From Euryarchaeota archaeon RBG_13_57_23 (GTDB lineage: Archaea > Thermoplasmatota > Thermoplasmata > UBA10834): 64,000 bases of DNA. The position numbers and the translations under genes are program-made. Shown here one piece after another: positions 26,363-34,166 of the stretch. Every line of letters begins with the position of its first letter. Position 1 is the first letter of the stretch. Under the pieces are notes generated by a model, which worked only from the letters and a program-made list of their open reading frames with translations, ran no database searches and was not told the DNA's origin. Location: the NCBI GenBank assembly GCA_001800675.1, contig MGVW01000005.1:1-64000 (forward strand), in the 5' to 3' direction.

Positions 26363-26938
26363 ATGAGCAAGTGGGTTAAGATAGGTGCTGGGATCGTCGC
26401 CGCCGTCGCGGTGGTGCTTCTAGCGTATGCGGTGCTCACCCCCGAGGACACGACAGATACTACCGACCACATGGGCGTGAATGGTCACATGATCTACAGC
26501 TCCAGCAACGTCGGGATCATAGCCATCGCGATAGTGCTGATAGTCGGAGCCGTGATGGTAGCCGCCCTTTGGAACGAGTACGAGCCCTTGCCGCCGAGCA
26601 TGGTCCCTCCGAGCAAGCCGCCTGAGCGGACGGTCGGAGCTGCCAAGGAACCAGAGCTGCCCGCTGTGGTCCCAAAGGAGGCGCCCCGCACCCCCTCAGA
26701 GGAGACGGAGGCGAGCAGAAACTATCTCGTCCTTCGACTGTTGAGCGGGGACGAGCGTACTATGTTCAAGTCAATCATGGACTCTGGCGGGGAGGCGCTA
26801 CAGAAGAACCTGATATCCCAAACCAAGATGTCGAATGCCAAGGTCTCCCGAGTCCTGGACAGGCTGTTGCAGAAGGGCGTCATAACCAAGGAACGGTACG
26901 GGGCGACGAACAAGGTCAAAATCAAGCCCGAACCGTGA
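26363..26938 (+). CDS. Membrane-anchored winged-helix regulator
   Basis: 191 residues. Hydrophobic helices at about 7-25 and 50-72 flank a short external loop containing two His-Met clusters (DHMGVNGHM). A Pro-rich linker (75-118) leads to a winged helix (about 125-191) of the DUF7343-like kind: LVLRLLSGDERTMFKSI, then LQKNLISQTKMSNAKVSRVLDRL and the wing. This topology puts the DNA-binding domain in the cytoplasm and a small loop outside, a one-component design for sensing envelope conditions. The loop's methionines and histidines could bind copper or another metal; that is speculation. The next gene encodes a His/Tyr-rich exported peptide, a plausible target. Confidence 0.75.
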   Translation: MSKWVKIGAGIVAAVAVVLLAYAVLTPEDTTDTTDHMGVNGHMIYSSSNVGIIAIAIVLIVGAVMVAALWNEYEPLPPSMVPPSKPPERTVGAAKEPELPAVVPKEAPRTPSEETEASRNYLVLRLLSGDERTMFKSIMDSGGEALQKNLISQTKMSNAKVSRVLDRLLQKGVITKERYGATNKVKIKPEP

Positions 26939-26945
26939 TTTTGAC

Positions 26946-27000
26946 CGGGTTTTCAGCCTCTTTTCACCCCAGTGAAAACGTTTTCGCCGCTTTTCAGGAT
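26946..27000 (+). promoter_or_regulatory. Cluster of TTTTCA/TGAAAA elements and palindromes (candidate operator)
   Basis: Within 55 bases there are TTTTCA copies at 26950, 26961 and 26991. There is an inverted repeat TTTTCAC-CCCA-GTGAAAA (26961-26978), and the perfect 12-base palindrome GAAAACGTTTTC at 26974-26985. The hairpin could also end transcription of the upstream regulator gene. I favour a regulator-binding region for the exported peptide gene at 27078. Confidence 0.4.
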
Positions 27001-27077
27001 AGGTCCAAGTACCATTTCATCCAAACAGTACACCACGGGCGAATGGAGCCCGAACGACACCCGGAGGTGAAAGAACA

Positions 27078-27350
27078 ATGAAGACGTCAATAATGGTGGC
27101 CATTGCAGCGGTGGTAGGAGTGCTCGCAGTCGCAGGAGTAGCCGCGGCGGCATCCCCAACAGTTGCGCAAGCCATGGGCCTAGGATCGGATTCCGGGGAC
27201 GGCAGCGGCAACATGCACGGATGGCATCACCAGTGGTCATATCAGCATGCGAACCAGAACGACACATGCGGCATGCACGAGTATGACTATGCCTGGGAGT
27301 ATGACTACAACTACTCCGACGGCCCCAAGAACTGCACATGCGTGGGCTGA
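27078..27350 (+). CDS. Small exported His/Tyr/Cys-containing protein
   Basis: 90 residues after a ribosome site GGAGGTGA. The first 25 residues are a clear signal peptide or membrane anchor (MKTSIMVAIAAVVGVLAVAGVAAAA). The mature part is short and unusual: Gly/Asp/Ser, then MHGWHHQW, QHANQND, CGMHEYD, repeated Asp-Tyr and Asn-Tyr, and a final CTC. Five His, several Asp/Glu/Tyr and three Cys in about 60 residues suggest metal binding or a cell-surface peptide. No family is recognised. It follows the membrane winged-helix gene across 139 bases with the TTTTCA-rich region. Confidence 0.65.
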   Translation: MKTSIMVAIAAVVGVLAVAGVAAAASPTVAQAMGLGSDSGDGSGNMHGWHHQWSYQHANQNDTCGMHEYDYAWEYDYNYSDGPKNCTCVG

Positions 27351-27470
27351 TCGGGCATTCACGCGCCTGGAAAACTAAACCCCTTCCTCCCTCATATTTT
27401 TGGAATCTTGACGCACTCGAGGCAGCGCACGACCCGAGGCGCCGGGGCAGCTTGATATCCGGGACAGGCG

Positions 27471-28964
27471 ATGCGGGGTCGTCATCAAAACGCTGTTACT
27501 GAGGGGACAGACTTGCCAATACACGAACCGATTGGGGGCCAGCTGAACATCTTCACCAAGAGCGAGGTCCAGAAGATCCACGGCGCGGCGATGGAGGTTC
27601 TCAAGAGGCTGGGCATCAAGATCTGGTCCGAGAACGGACGGAAGCTTTTCGCAGATGCGGGCGCGGAAATCGATGACAAGTCGATGACCGTCAAGATGGA
27701 CGAGGGATTCGTAATGGACATCATTCACAAAGCACCGTCCTCGTTCGATTACTACGGCCGGGACCCGAGCTACAGACTCCTGATGGGTAAGAAGAGGGTC
27801 CATTTCTCGCTCTGTGGCCAGGGCGTGAAGGTGCAAGACCTCGATGGAAAGGTGCGCCCTGCGACCCTGCATGACCTCGAGAACATGGCCATTATTGGGG
27901 ACTACAGTGAGAACATCCACCACATCTCGATGATGACCACTCCCATGGACGTCCCGCCTGAGACGATGCACATTCGGGCGCTCTGGGGGATGCTGAAGAA
28001 CACCGTGAAGACGGTAGACGGATACACTCACGGGACGAGATCGGCCGAGGAGACGATTCAGCTTGGATCGATAGTCAGAGGGTCGACAGACGCCTTGGTG
28101 AAGAAGCCGTTGTTGCTTGGCTTCACGAACCCGGTGAGCCCGATGCAACTCTCGAAGGAGCTCGTGGACGGAGCGATAGTGTATGCGAAGTACAAACAGC
28201 CTGTGCTCTACGCTCCTGAGGCTCTCTCGGGTGGGACGGCCCCTGCGACCTTGGCCGGCCTCATGGTGCAGCAGACGGCAGAGGTGCTATCGGGGATCAT
28301 GGTCTCCCAGCTGGCGAATCCGGGTGCACCTGTGCTCTTCGGCACGGTCTCGGCAGCGATGGACATGAAGACCGGCACACCAGCACTTGGTGGACCCGAA
28401 GTGGGCCTGCTCAACCTGGCTACTGCCCAGCTTGCGAGGCACTACAAGCTACCGTGCAGGGGGACTGGAGGGAATTCGGATTCGAAAGTCGTCGATGCGC
28501 AGGCCGGCATCGAGACCGCCATAAGCATCCTGCAAGCGAGTTACGCAGGTGTCAACTTCATGTACGATTCGGCGGGCTCTTTGGACGGATCCCTCACCAC
28601 TTCGTACGAGAAGATAGTCATAGACAACGAGATCTGCGGCATGGTTTCGAGAATACTCAAGGGAATAGAGGTGACAGACGAGACGCTCGCCGTCGATGAG
28701 ATAGTCCGGATCGGACCCGCCGCGAGCTACCTAGGCACACCCTACACGCTTCACCACTTCAGGAAAGAGCAATTCATTCCGGAACTGCTTGACAGGAAAT
28801 CGAGAGATTTGTGGGAGGCGGCCGGCAGGAAGGACATGGCGCAAGTCGCACGAGAGAAGGCTAGATGGATACTCGAGAATCACACGCCCGAGCCCCTTGA
28901 GAAGGACGTCTTGAACGAGGGGGATGAATTCGTGAAGAAGGTAGTCAAGGGATACGGTCACTGA
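27471..28964 (+). CDS. MttB-family (trimethylamine methyltransferase-like) protein without pyrrolysine
   Basis: 497 residues as one open frame, so there is no in-frame amber codon as in pyrrolysine-containing MttB. The TIM-barrel sequence shows the MttB family (ALWGMLKNTVKTVDGYTH, LGFTNPVSPMQLSKE, AQAGIETAISILQASYAGVNFMYDSAGSLDG). Such non-Pyl homologues include glycine betaine methyltransferase MtgB; they pass a methyl group to a corrinoid protein. No corrinoid protein (MttC-like) or methyl-accepting MtbA-like gene is adjacent. ATG 27471 is used. Substrate, for example a quaternary amine, is inferred only from the family. Confidence 0.85.
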   Translation: MRGRHQNAVTEGTDLPIHEPIGGQLNIFTKSEVQKIHGAAMEVLKRLGIKIWSENGRKLFADAGAEIDDKSMTVKMDEGFVMDIIHKAPSSFDYYGRDPSYRLLMGKKRVHFSLCGQGVKVQDLDGKVRPATLHDLENMAIIGDYSENIHHISMMTTPMDVPPETMHIRALWGMLKNTVKTVDGYTHGTRSAEETIQLGSIVRGSTDALVKKPLLLGFTNPVSPMQLSKELVDGAIVYAKYKQPVLYAPEALSGGTAPATLAGLMVQQTAEVLSGIMVSQLANPGAPVLFGTVSAAMDMKTGTPALGGPEVGLLNLATAQLARHYKLPCRGTGGNSDSKVVDAQAGIETAISILQASYAGVNFMYDSAGSLDGSLTTSYEKIVIDNEICGMVSRILKGIEVTDETLAVDEIVRIGPAASYLGTPYTLHHFRKEQFIPELLDRKSRDLWEAAGRKDMAQVAREKARWILENHTPEPLEKDVLNEGDEFVKKVVKGYGH

Positions 28965-29028
28965 CCCGGGCATGATGACCCGGGATGCAACCATATCCAT
29001 TTTATACGAGTCTCCCACTCTCAGCGTC

Positions 29029-29991
29029 GTGGTCGATAGCGAACCGAAAGAGGACCGGCTGCCCAAGAAATATCGCGGCACCCTGCTGTTCCTGAGAGAT
29101 GCGGGAATCGCGTTCCTATTCGTGTGCCTCGTGCTACTCACCATGTTCGCGTACACGGGTCTGTGGCCTCCCCTGGTCGTCGTGGAATCGAACAGCATGA
29201 TGCACGGCGAGGAGAATCTCAGCAGCATTGGGACGATCGATACGGGAGACCTCGTGCTCGTGAAGAAGGTCGACCAGGTCTCAGAGGTGGAAACCTATCT
29301 CGAAGGCTACGTCTCGGGATACAGCAGCTACGATGATTACGGGGATGTGATCATCTACGAACGGGGAGGCGTTTCGGCCACTACGCCGATAATCCACCGC
29401 GCGATGATGTATTTAGAGTTCAACGCAGACTACACCAGCTACAGCTGTGCCGCGCTCAAGAACGTTCCACGCACCGGTCCAAGCGCCAAGTGGTCGACCC
29501 TCAACCCGTCCGATACATGGGACAATCTCACGAGCACGCTGATAATTTCTGACGTCGGCTGGAACAGCCTCTCCGTCTCGGTCGACATACGGTCGCTGCT
29601 GGCATCCCACAGAAGCGGTTTCATAACCAAAGGGGATCACAACTCTGGAATCGATCAGATGTATGGCGCCGCGGGTCCGGTCGATGTGAATTGGGTTGTG
29701 GGAAAGGCTCGCGGGGAGATCCCATGGTTCGGACTGCTCAAGCTATGGTCGACCGGCACACTTGGGAGCCCCGCACCGCCCAACAGCGTGCGCAACCTGT
29801 GGATCGCCATCGCAGTAATCGTCATAGCACCGGTCGTGCTGGACATATTTCTCACATACCGCGAGAAGAAGCGCATCGCGCGCAGACGGGCCCTGTACGA
29901 GCGGCACGCAGGAAAGAGCTCGAATGTGGATAAAAGGGTGGAAGGCGAGGAGCAGAAGAAGCCCCCCGAGCCACCTCCGAAGCTGGCGTAG
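29029..29991 (+). CDS. Archaeal signal peptidase I (S26B family), enlarged
   Basis: 320 residues from the GTG at 29029; the ATGs at 28972 and 28975 lie upstream of the TATA box TTTATA (about 29001-29006), which is 26 bases before this GTG. A transmembrane helix (about 25-45) is followed by VVESNSMMHG with the catalytic Ser, TGDLVLVKKV, and IIHRAM with the archaeal catalytic His. Between the Ser and His regions there is a larger insert (about 50 residues) than in Sec11. A second helix lies at about 265-283, followed by a basic tail (EKKRIARRRALYERH). It would remove signal peptides from exported proteins, such as those in this window. Confidence 0.8.
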   Translation: MVDSEPKEDRLPKKYRGTLLFLRDAGIAFLFVCLVLLTMFAYTGLWPPLVVVESNSMMHGEENLSSIGTIDTGDLVLVKKVDQVSEVETYLEGYVSGYSSYDDYGDVIIYERGGVSATTPIIHRAMMYLEFNADYTSYSCAALKNVPRTGPSAKWSTLNPSDTWDNLTSTLIISDVGWNSLSVSVDIRSLLASHRSGFITKGDHNSGIDQMYGAAGPVDVNWVVGKARGEIPWFGLLKLWSTGTLGSPAPPNSVRNLWIAIAVIVIAPVVLDIFLTYREKKRIARRRALYERHAGKSSNVDKRVEGEEQKKPPEPPPKLA

Positions 29992-29992
29992 A

Positions 29993-31228
29993 TCACATCA
30001 GTGTCGTCTGATAGCGCAGCTTGTAGTTCTTGAGCTGGCTCAGTATCTCGTCCTCTTCGAGTATCTTCCTCGCTTCCACCACTGGCACGCTGGGCTCTAT
30101 CTCCTTCGTTCTCCCCCCTCTCCCGAAGGACTTCACCCGAGCATGTATTATGCCGAGCATATCGAGTTCCGAAATCAGGTCCGTGATTCTCCTCTGGGTG
30201 AGTATGGCAATCGAAGTGCATTGGCAGAGTTCCTTGTAGGTTTCGTACAGATCCCCTGTAGTGAGCTTTCCGTCTCCCCTCTCCGTGTTCAGGAAGACCC
30301 CCATCAGCACCAATTTGGACTGAATGGGCAGGGTCCTGACCGCCTCGGTGATGCAGTCGAGCTCGATCTTGTTCTTCGCCCTGATGACATCCGACTCGGT
30401 CACGACCAACACTTGGTTACGCTCGGCTATCTCTGCGGCCACCCTCAGAAGGTCCAGAGCCCTCCTCGCGTCTCCGTGTTCCTGGGCGGCCAGCGCCGCG
30501 CAGAGCGGTATGACCGAGGGCTCGAGCGAGCCCGCCTCGAGCACCAACTTGCTCCTCTGGTCCAAGATGTCCTTCAACTGCTCCGCATTGTAAGGTGGGA
30601 AGACCATCTTCTCCTCGCTGAGCGAACTCTTCACTCGTGGGTCGAGAAACTCCATGAAGCGCAGGTCGTTCGATATCCCGATTACGCTCACCTTGGCATT
30701 CTTGAGATCGTCGTTGATCCTGCACAAGTGATACAGCACATCGTCGCCGCTCTTCGATACGAGCTGGTCGACCTCGTCGAGAGCGATGACTATCACGCGC
30801 TTCTCCTCGTCGATCTTCTCCCTGAGTATGTTGTACACACGCTCCGTGCTCCAACCAGTGAAAGGAATGCGGGCCTCGAAGTCCTCGATGAACCTGTTGC
30901 CAATGTTCTGGAGGATTCCATACTGCGTGTCCACGACCTCGCAGTTCATGTAGATGAAATGGACCTTGTTCAATCCCGAATCTGCTCGCTCGATCTCCTT
31001 GCCGATGTACTTCATGCAGGCGGTCTTTCCCGTCCCCGTCTTCCCGAAAAGCAGCACGTTGGAGGGTCTGTTTCCCTCGAGCGCGGTCACCAGAATCCTC
31101 GCCAGCTCCCCTATCTGCTCCTCTCTGTGAGGAAGAACGTCAGGTATGTATGATGATCTCAGAACGTCCCTGTCGCCCTTGATGATGGACTGCGATTTGA
31201 TATACTGGTGGAATATGGTATCCTGCAT
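29993..31228 (-). CDS. cdc6: Orc1/Cdc6 replication initiator
   Basis: 411 residues from the ATG at 31228 (MQDTIFHQYIKSQ); an open frame to 31300 would run through an origin-like box, so it is rejected. AAA+ domain: Walker A FGKTGTGKTA, Walker B VIALDEVDQL, sensor 1 ISND, sensor 2 ARRALDLLR. A C-terminal winged helix (ETYKELCQCTSIAILTQRRITDLISELDML) binds origin DNA. Orc1/Cdc6 recognises origin boxes and loads MCM. The gene points away from a 404-base intergenic region carrying ORB-like elements, as at other archaeal origins. Confidence 0.95.
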   Translation of the reverse strand: MQDTIFHQYIKSQSIIKGDRDVLRSSYIPDVLPHREEQIGELARILVTALEGNRPSNVLLFGKTGTGKTACMKYIGKEIERADSGLNKVHFIYMNCEVVDTQYGILQNIGNRFIEDFEARIPFTGWSTERVYNILREKIDEEKRVIVIALDEVDQLVSKSGDDVLYHLCRINDDLKNAKVSVIGISNDLRFMEFLDPRVKSSLSEEKMVFPPYNAEQLKDILDQRSKLVLEAGSLEPSVIPLCAALAAQEHGDARRALDLLRVAAEIAERNQVLVVTESDVIRAKNKIELDCITEAVRTLPIQSKLVLMGVFLNTERGDGKLTTGDLYETYKELCQCTSIAILTQRRITDLISELDMLGIIHARVKSFGRGGRTKEIEPSVPVVEARKILEEDEILSQLKNYKLRYQTTLM

Positions 31229-31263
31229 CTTGTTCCCCCGCAGAAGCAAAAGGCTCCTTCCCT

Positions 31264-31282
31264 CCCCTTGTTTCCGATGGAA
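31264..31282 (-). repeat. ORB-like box 1
   Basis: Minus-strand TTCCATCGGAAACAAGGGG: an imperfect dyad followed by a G-string, as in Orc1/Cdc6 binding sites. It lies 36 bases upstream of the cdc6 start. Confidence 0.55.
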
Positions 31283-31480
31283 GCCGCTCTCGGAATCCAC
31301 ACGAAACTGAGGGAAAAGTGGAATGATGTAGAAGCTACTTAAGTGTTAATATTATCGTGAGAACTCATTTTACCTGCAGCCTCGAAATTTTGGTGAATCG
31401 AGCGAGCCAGCATTTCTAGAAAATGCGATGCGGTGAATAAAAAATTTTGGTGCACATGCATGCGCATTTCCGAGGGGGGA

Positions 31481-31500
31481 CCCCTTTATTTCCTGTGGAA
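31481..31500 (-). repeat. ORB-like box 2
   Basis: Minus-strand TTCCACAGGAAATAAAGGGG, 18 of 20 positions agreeing with the ORB pattern. It sits inside a wider inverted repeat ACCCCTTT (31480-31487) / AAAGGGGT (31510-31517). Confidence 0.6.
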
Positions 31501-31632
31501 CGCCCTGAAAAAGGGGTGGGACCCTCGGGAATCGCGTGTGTCCATCGGAACACATGGTTCTGAAGCTAAGGATGTGCTGGATTTCGTCAACGGATATCAT
31601 TATCTCTCAATATGGCCTAAGCGACGTAGCAG

Positions 31633-32955
31633 ATGAAAAAGGCAGTCCTTCTATCGATCACGGATGACACCACGGAGATGCGCTCCCTTCTGGATACACT
31701 AGGAGTGCAAGTCATTAGAGAGTTCCATCAGAACCTCAGACATCCGCACAAGGCGAGCTTCCTCGGACCCGGGAAGATAGAGGGGATCCAGAAGGAGCTG
31801 GAAGAATCTGAATTCGACGTCGCAGTGGTGAACGGGATCCTACGACCATCACAACACCACTATCTCGAGATGAAGTTTCAGAAGGAGTTTATTGACAGGC
31901 CTGGTGTGATACTTCGTATTTTCTCAGAGCACGCGCATACCCAAGAGGCGATTGCGCAGGTCACACTTGCCAAGCTGAGATATGAACAGCCGTTTCTGAG
32001 AGAGTGGATACACAAAGCGAAGAGTGGCGATCGTCCGGGCTTTCTCGCAGGGGGAGCCTACGCAACAGATGTCTACTACGAACATGCGAAGACTCATGCG
32101 AGAAGAATAGAGAAAGGACTGAGAGAGCTATCAAAGCAAAGAGAGATTACAAGAGCTAAGAGAAGAGAGCAGGGATATAGTCTCGTCTCTCTCGCAGGTT
32201 ACACAAACGCAGGAAAATCCGCCTTGCTGAACAGGCTGTGCGAAGCCTCAGTGGAAGTCGATGACAGGCTGTTCTCAACCCTGTCAACTACCACCAGGCG
32301 ACTGAAGGGGAGTAGGGCAAACATTCTTGTCTCTGACACAGTTGGTTTTATCAGGGACCTCCCACCAGATCTCATTGATGCGTTCAATTCAACACTTGAG
32401 GAAGTATTCTATGCAGACCTGATTCTCTTACTGTTCGATTCTAGCGAGAACGACGACTTAATCAAATCCAAATTGAGAACCTCATTAGAGATCCTCCTTC
32501 CGAGAATCGAGAGGAGGTCTCTCGTCGTTGTTGGTAATAAGACGGATTTGATAGATGATGAGAGAAAGAAGAAGGTAATCAGTATCGTTGAATCTATCAT
32601 AGGATCCTACGAGCTGCTGATGATTTCGACTGTGAGGGAGAAAGGGTTAGATGCACTCAGAACTCGAATAGGGTTAATCCAGAACTTGTCAGCCGTCCTC
32701 AGCGTGGAACTCCCTTTGAGCGACGGGTCGATGGGCCTACTCTCAAGGCTGAGAGCATCATGTGATGTCAGCGAAGAAGTCGTTGGCACCATCGTGAAAG
32801 CGACGATTCGCTGCAGATCGGATGATCTCGGGAAGATCATTGGATGGCTGGAAGCAGCCGGCGCACTCAAGATAATCACGAACGATGGGCCACGGGCCGA
32901 GGGGGCACAGAGAACGGGCATCTCCAACGGAAGTGAAGGGGCCCCCCTCACATGA
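31633..32955 (+). CDS. hflX: GTPase HflX
   Basis: 440 residues. The N-terminal HflX domain (about 1-180) includes QEAIAQVTLAKLRYEQPFL and the Gly-rich loop seen before the G domain. G domain: Walker A GYTNAGKSAL (189), the threonine-rich switch LSTTTRRL, DTVGFIRDLP and GNKTD. Typical HflX length. It binds the large ribosomal subunit and is linked to ribosome splitting or rescue. It lies at the far edge of the candidate origin. Confidence 0.93.
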   Translation: MKKAVLLSITDDTTEMRSLLDTLGVQVIREFHQNLRHPHKASFLGPGKIEGIQKELEESEFDVAVVNGILRPSQHHYLEMKFQKEFIDRPGVILRIFSEHAHTQEAIAQVTLAKLRYEQPFLREWIHKAKSGDRPGFLAGGAYATDVYYEHAKTHARRIEKGLRELSKQREITRAKRREQGYSLVSLAGYTNAGKSALLNRLCEASVEVDDRLFSTLSTTTRRLKGSRANILVSDTVGFIRDLPPDLIDAFNSTLEEVFYADLILLLFDSSENDDLIKSKLRTSLEILLPRIERRSLVVVGNKTDLIDDERKKKVISIVESIIGSYELLMISTVREKGLDALRTRIGLIQNLSAVLSVELPLSDGSMGLLSRLRASCDVSEEVVGTIVKATIRCRSDDLGKIIGWLEAAGALKIITNDGPRAEGAQRTGISNGSEGAPLT

Positions 32956-32961
32956 GGGCCT

Positions 32962-33369
32962 CTACAGCTTGAACTCTTTCTTCTTCGCAATGACCTTGTC
33001 CTCGAATCGCTGAGGCAGGGACCAGGCCAGATACTCTATGTCGTCCATGTTCCTGACGAACTTCGCCTTGCTCGGCGTGTCGATGAGGTCAGCCAGCTCT
33101 CTCGTCTTCTTGACGAAATCGTAAAGCCACCAAGCGCAGACAATCAACCCGATGGGCGCCCCGACCGCGATCCAGTCGACCCAGGTTCCGAGCGGGTTCA
33201 GGAAGGACCCCAGGAACGAGATGGGATCGGGCAGATTGAAAATCACTTCTCCGTCAACCATCTTCATGTACACGACGCCAATGATGGAGGCAATCGTGAG
33301 GAAGGCGAACAGCAGCGTGAGCAGGGTGGCTAGTTCGAGCCTGTACTCGGTTAGAATCGATTTGGCCAT
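32962..33369 (-). CDS. Small membrane protein, unknown (DUF3198-like?)
   Basis: 135 residues. Two hydrophobic helices (about 12-36 and 64-84) are separated by an external loop (DGEVIFNLPDPISF). The C-terminal third is cytoplasmic, charged and helical (KKTRELADLIDTPSKAKF...). It resembles small membrane proteins annotated as DUF3198 in Thermoplasmata, which I cannot verify here. It is convergent with hflX across six bases. Function unknown. Confidence 0.6.
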   Translation of the reverse strand: MAKSILTEYRLELATLLTLLFAFLTIASIIGVVYMKMVDGEVIFNLPDPISFLGSFLNPLGTWVDWIAVGAPIGLIVCAWWLYDFVKKTRELADLIDTPSKAKFVRNMDDIEYLAWSLPQRFEDKVIAKKKEFKL

Positions 33370-33482
33370 CCGTTCACCTAGCTGACGGATAAAAGAGGAA
33401 CCCGTTAAAATGATTTCCTATGGTTTGGGGACCCTACATGTAGCCGTCATCAGTATTCTTTCCTATTGCGGATTGCCCGCAG

Positions 33483-34139
33483 ATGCTTGGCAGGGGGTCT
33501 CGCCAGCGCATTCTGGCAACGGCAAGCCCAATCACACTGGGCCTCGTAGTCCTCATGGCCTGGGGTTCTCCGGTGCCCGTCGTGTCGATTGCAGCCCTGG
33601 CGTCCATCGACGACGGCACTATGGTCCAGACGGTCGGACTCGTGGCGGATTCGTGGGCATGGGATGACGGGACAGAGAACCTGTTGCTTGTGGAGACCGC
33701 CTCTGGATGTACTGTCATCATGGTCTGTTCCAGCGGGATCCACGCCCAGCCGAGCACGTACGTCCATATTGGGGATGAGATCAAGGTCGTCGGGAAGGTA
33801 TTCGGGTCGGATTCTCCGAGGAAGCTGTATACTGACAGCGATAAGGTGACTCTTCTTCGACGGTGCGAATTCGTTCTGACGGTGGATTCATTGGCGGACT
33901 GCTGGCGACTGTTCGAAGGGGACGACATCGAGGTCAGAGGGATACTCTCCAGAACGAGTGGTGACATCGGGCTCGCCCTTAGAGGCCTGTCGGGGGGAAG
34001 CACGGTCGCGCTGGACTATCCGAATGAGATCCAGCCGGCATTGCTGGGAAGGGAGGTGGTCGTTGCTGGGCGCCTAACCTTTGAGGAGACCATCCTGGCG
34101 GTAGTGCTTCGCGCGGATTCGGTGGTAGCATGTTCGTGA
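33483..34139 (+). CDS. Exported or anchored protein with OB-fold-like domains, unknown
   Basis: 218 residues. An N-terminal basic stretch and hydrophobic helix (about 10-30) mark an export signal or anchor. The rest shows two OB-like beta units: MVQTVGLVADSWAW...VHIGDEIKVVGKVFG and GDDIEVRGILSRTSG...LGREVVVAGRLT. This resembles nucleic-acid-binding or BOF-type OB folds placed outside the membrane. No family is firmly recognised. It precedes tiaS by 27 bases and may share its transcript. Confidence 0.6.
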   Translation: MLGRGSRQRILATASPITLGLVVLMAWGSPVPVVSIAALASIDDGTMVQTVGLVADSWAWDDGTENLLLVETASGCTVIMVCSSGIHAQPSTYVHIGDEIKVVGKVFGSDSPRKLYTDSDKVTLLRRCEFVLTVDSLADCWRLFEGDDIEVRGILSRTSGDIGLALRGLSGGSTVALDYPNEIQPALLGREVVVAGRLTFEETILAVVLRADSVVACS

Positions 34140-34166
34140 CAACAACCCTTTTCTTGGGGACCAGCG

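Larger units (their letters stand above)
31229..31632. other. Candidate replication origin (oriC)
   Basis: 404 bases with no gene, between cdc6 and hflX. Two strong ORB-like boxes on the minus strand read TTCCATCGGAAACAAGGGG (31264-31282) and TTCCACAGGAAATAAAGGGG (31481-31500), both close to the archaeal ORB pattern TTCCASTGGAAACRAAGGGG with its G-string. Weaker boxes on the plus strand are TCCACACGAAACTGAGGG (31296-31313) and TCCATCGGAA (31541-31550), the last an exact reverse copy of bases 31272-31281. Between the pairs lies AT-rich DNA with a direct repeat AAATTTTGGTG at 31385 and 31442 and a palindrome GCATTT-CTAGA-AAATGC (31410-31426). Layout and gene context fit an origin; function is untested. 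Confidence 0.6.

Noticed and set aside
27471..28964. Pyrrolysine-containing MttB
   Set aside because: The frame is uninterrupted over 497 codons, so there is no in-frame amber codon.
29924..31153. Plus-strand frame of 409 codons opposite cdc6
   Set aside because: Antisense shadow of cdc6, no family features.
31229..31300. N-terminal extension of Orc1/Cdc6
   Set aside because: It would be encoded by an ORB-like box, and family proteins start near MQDTIFHQYI.
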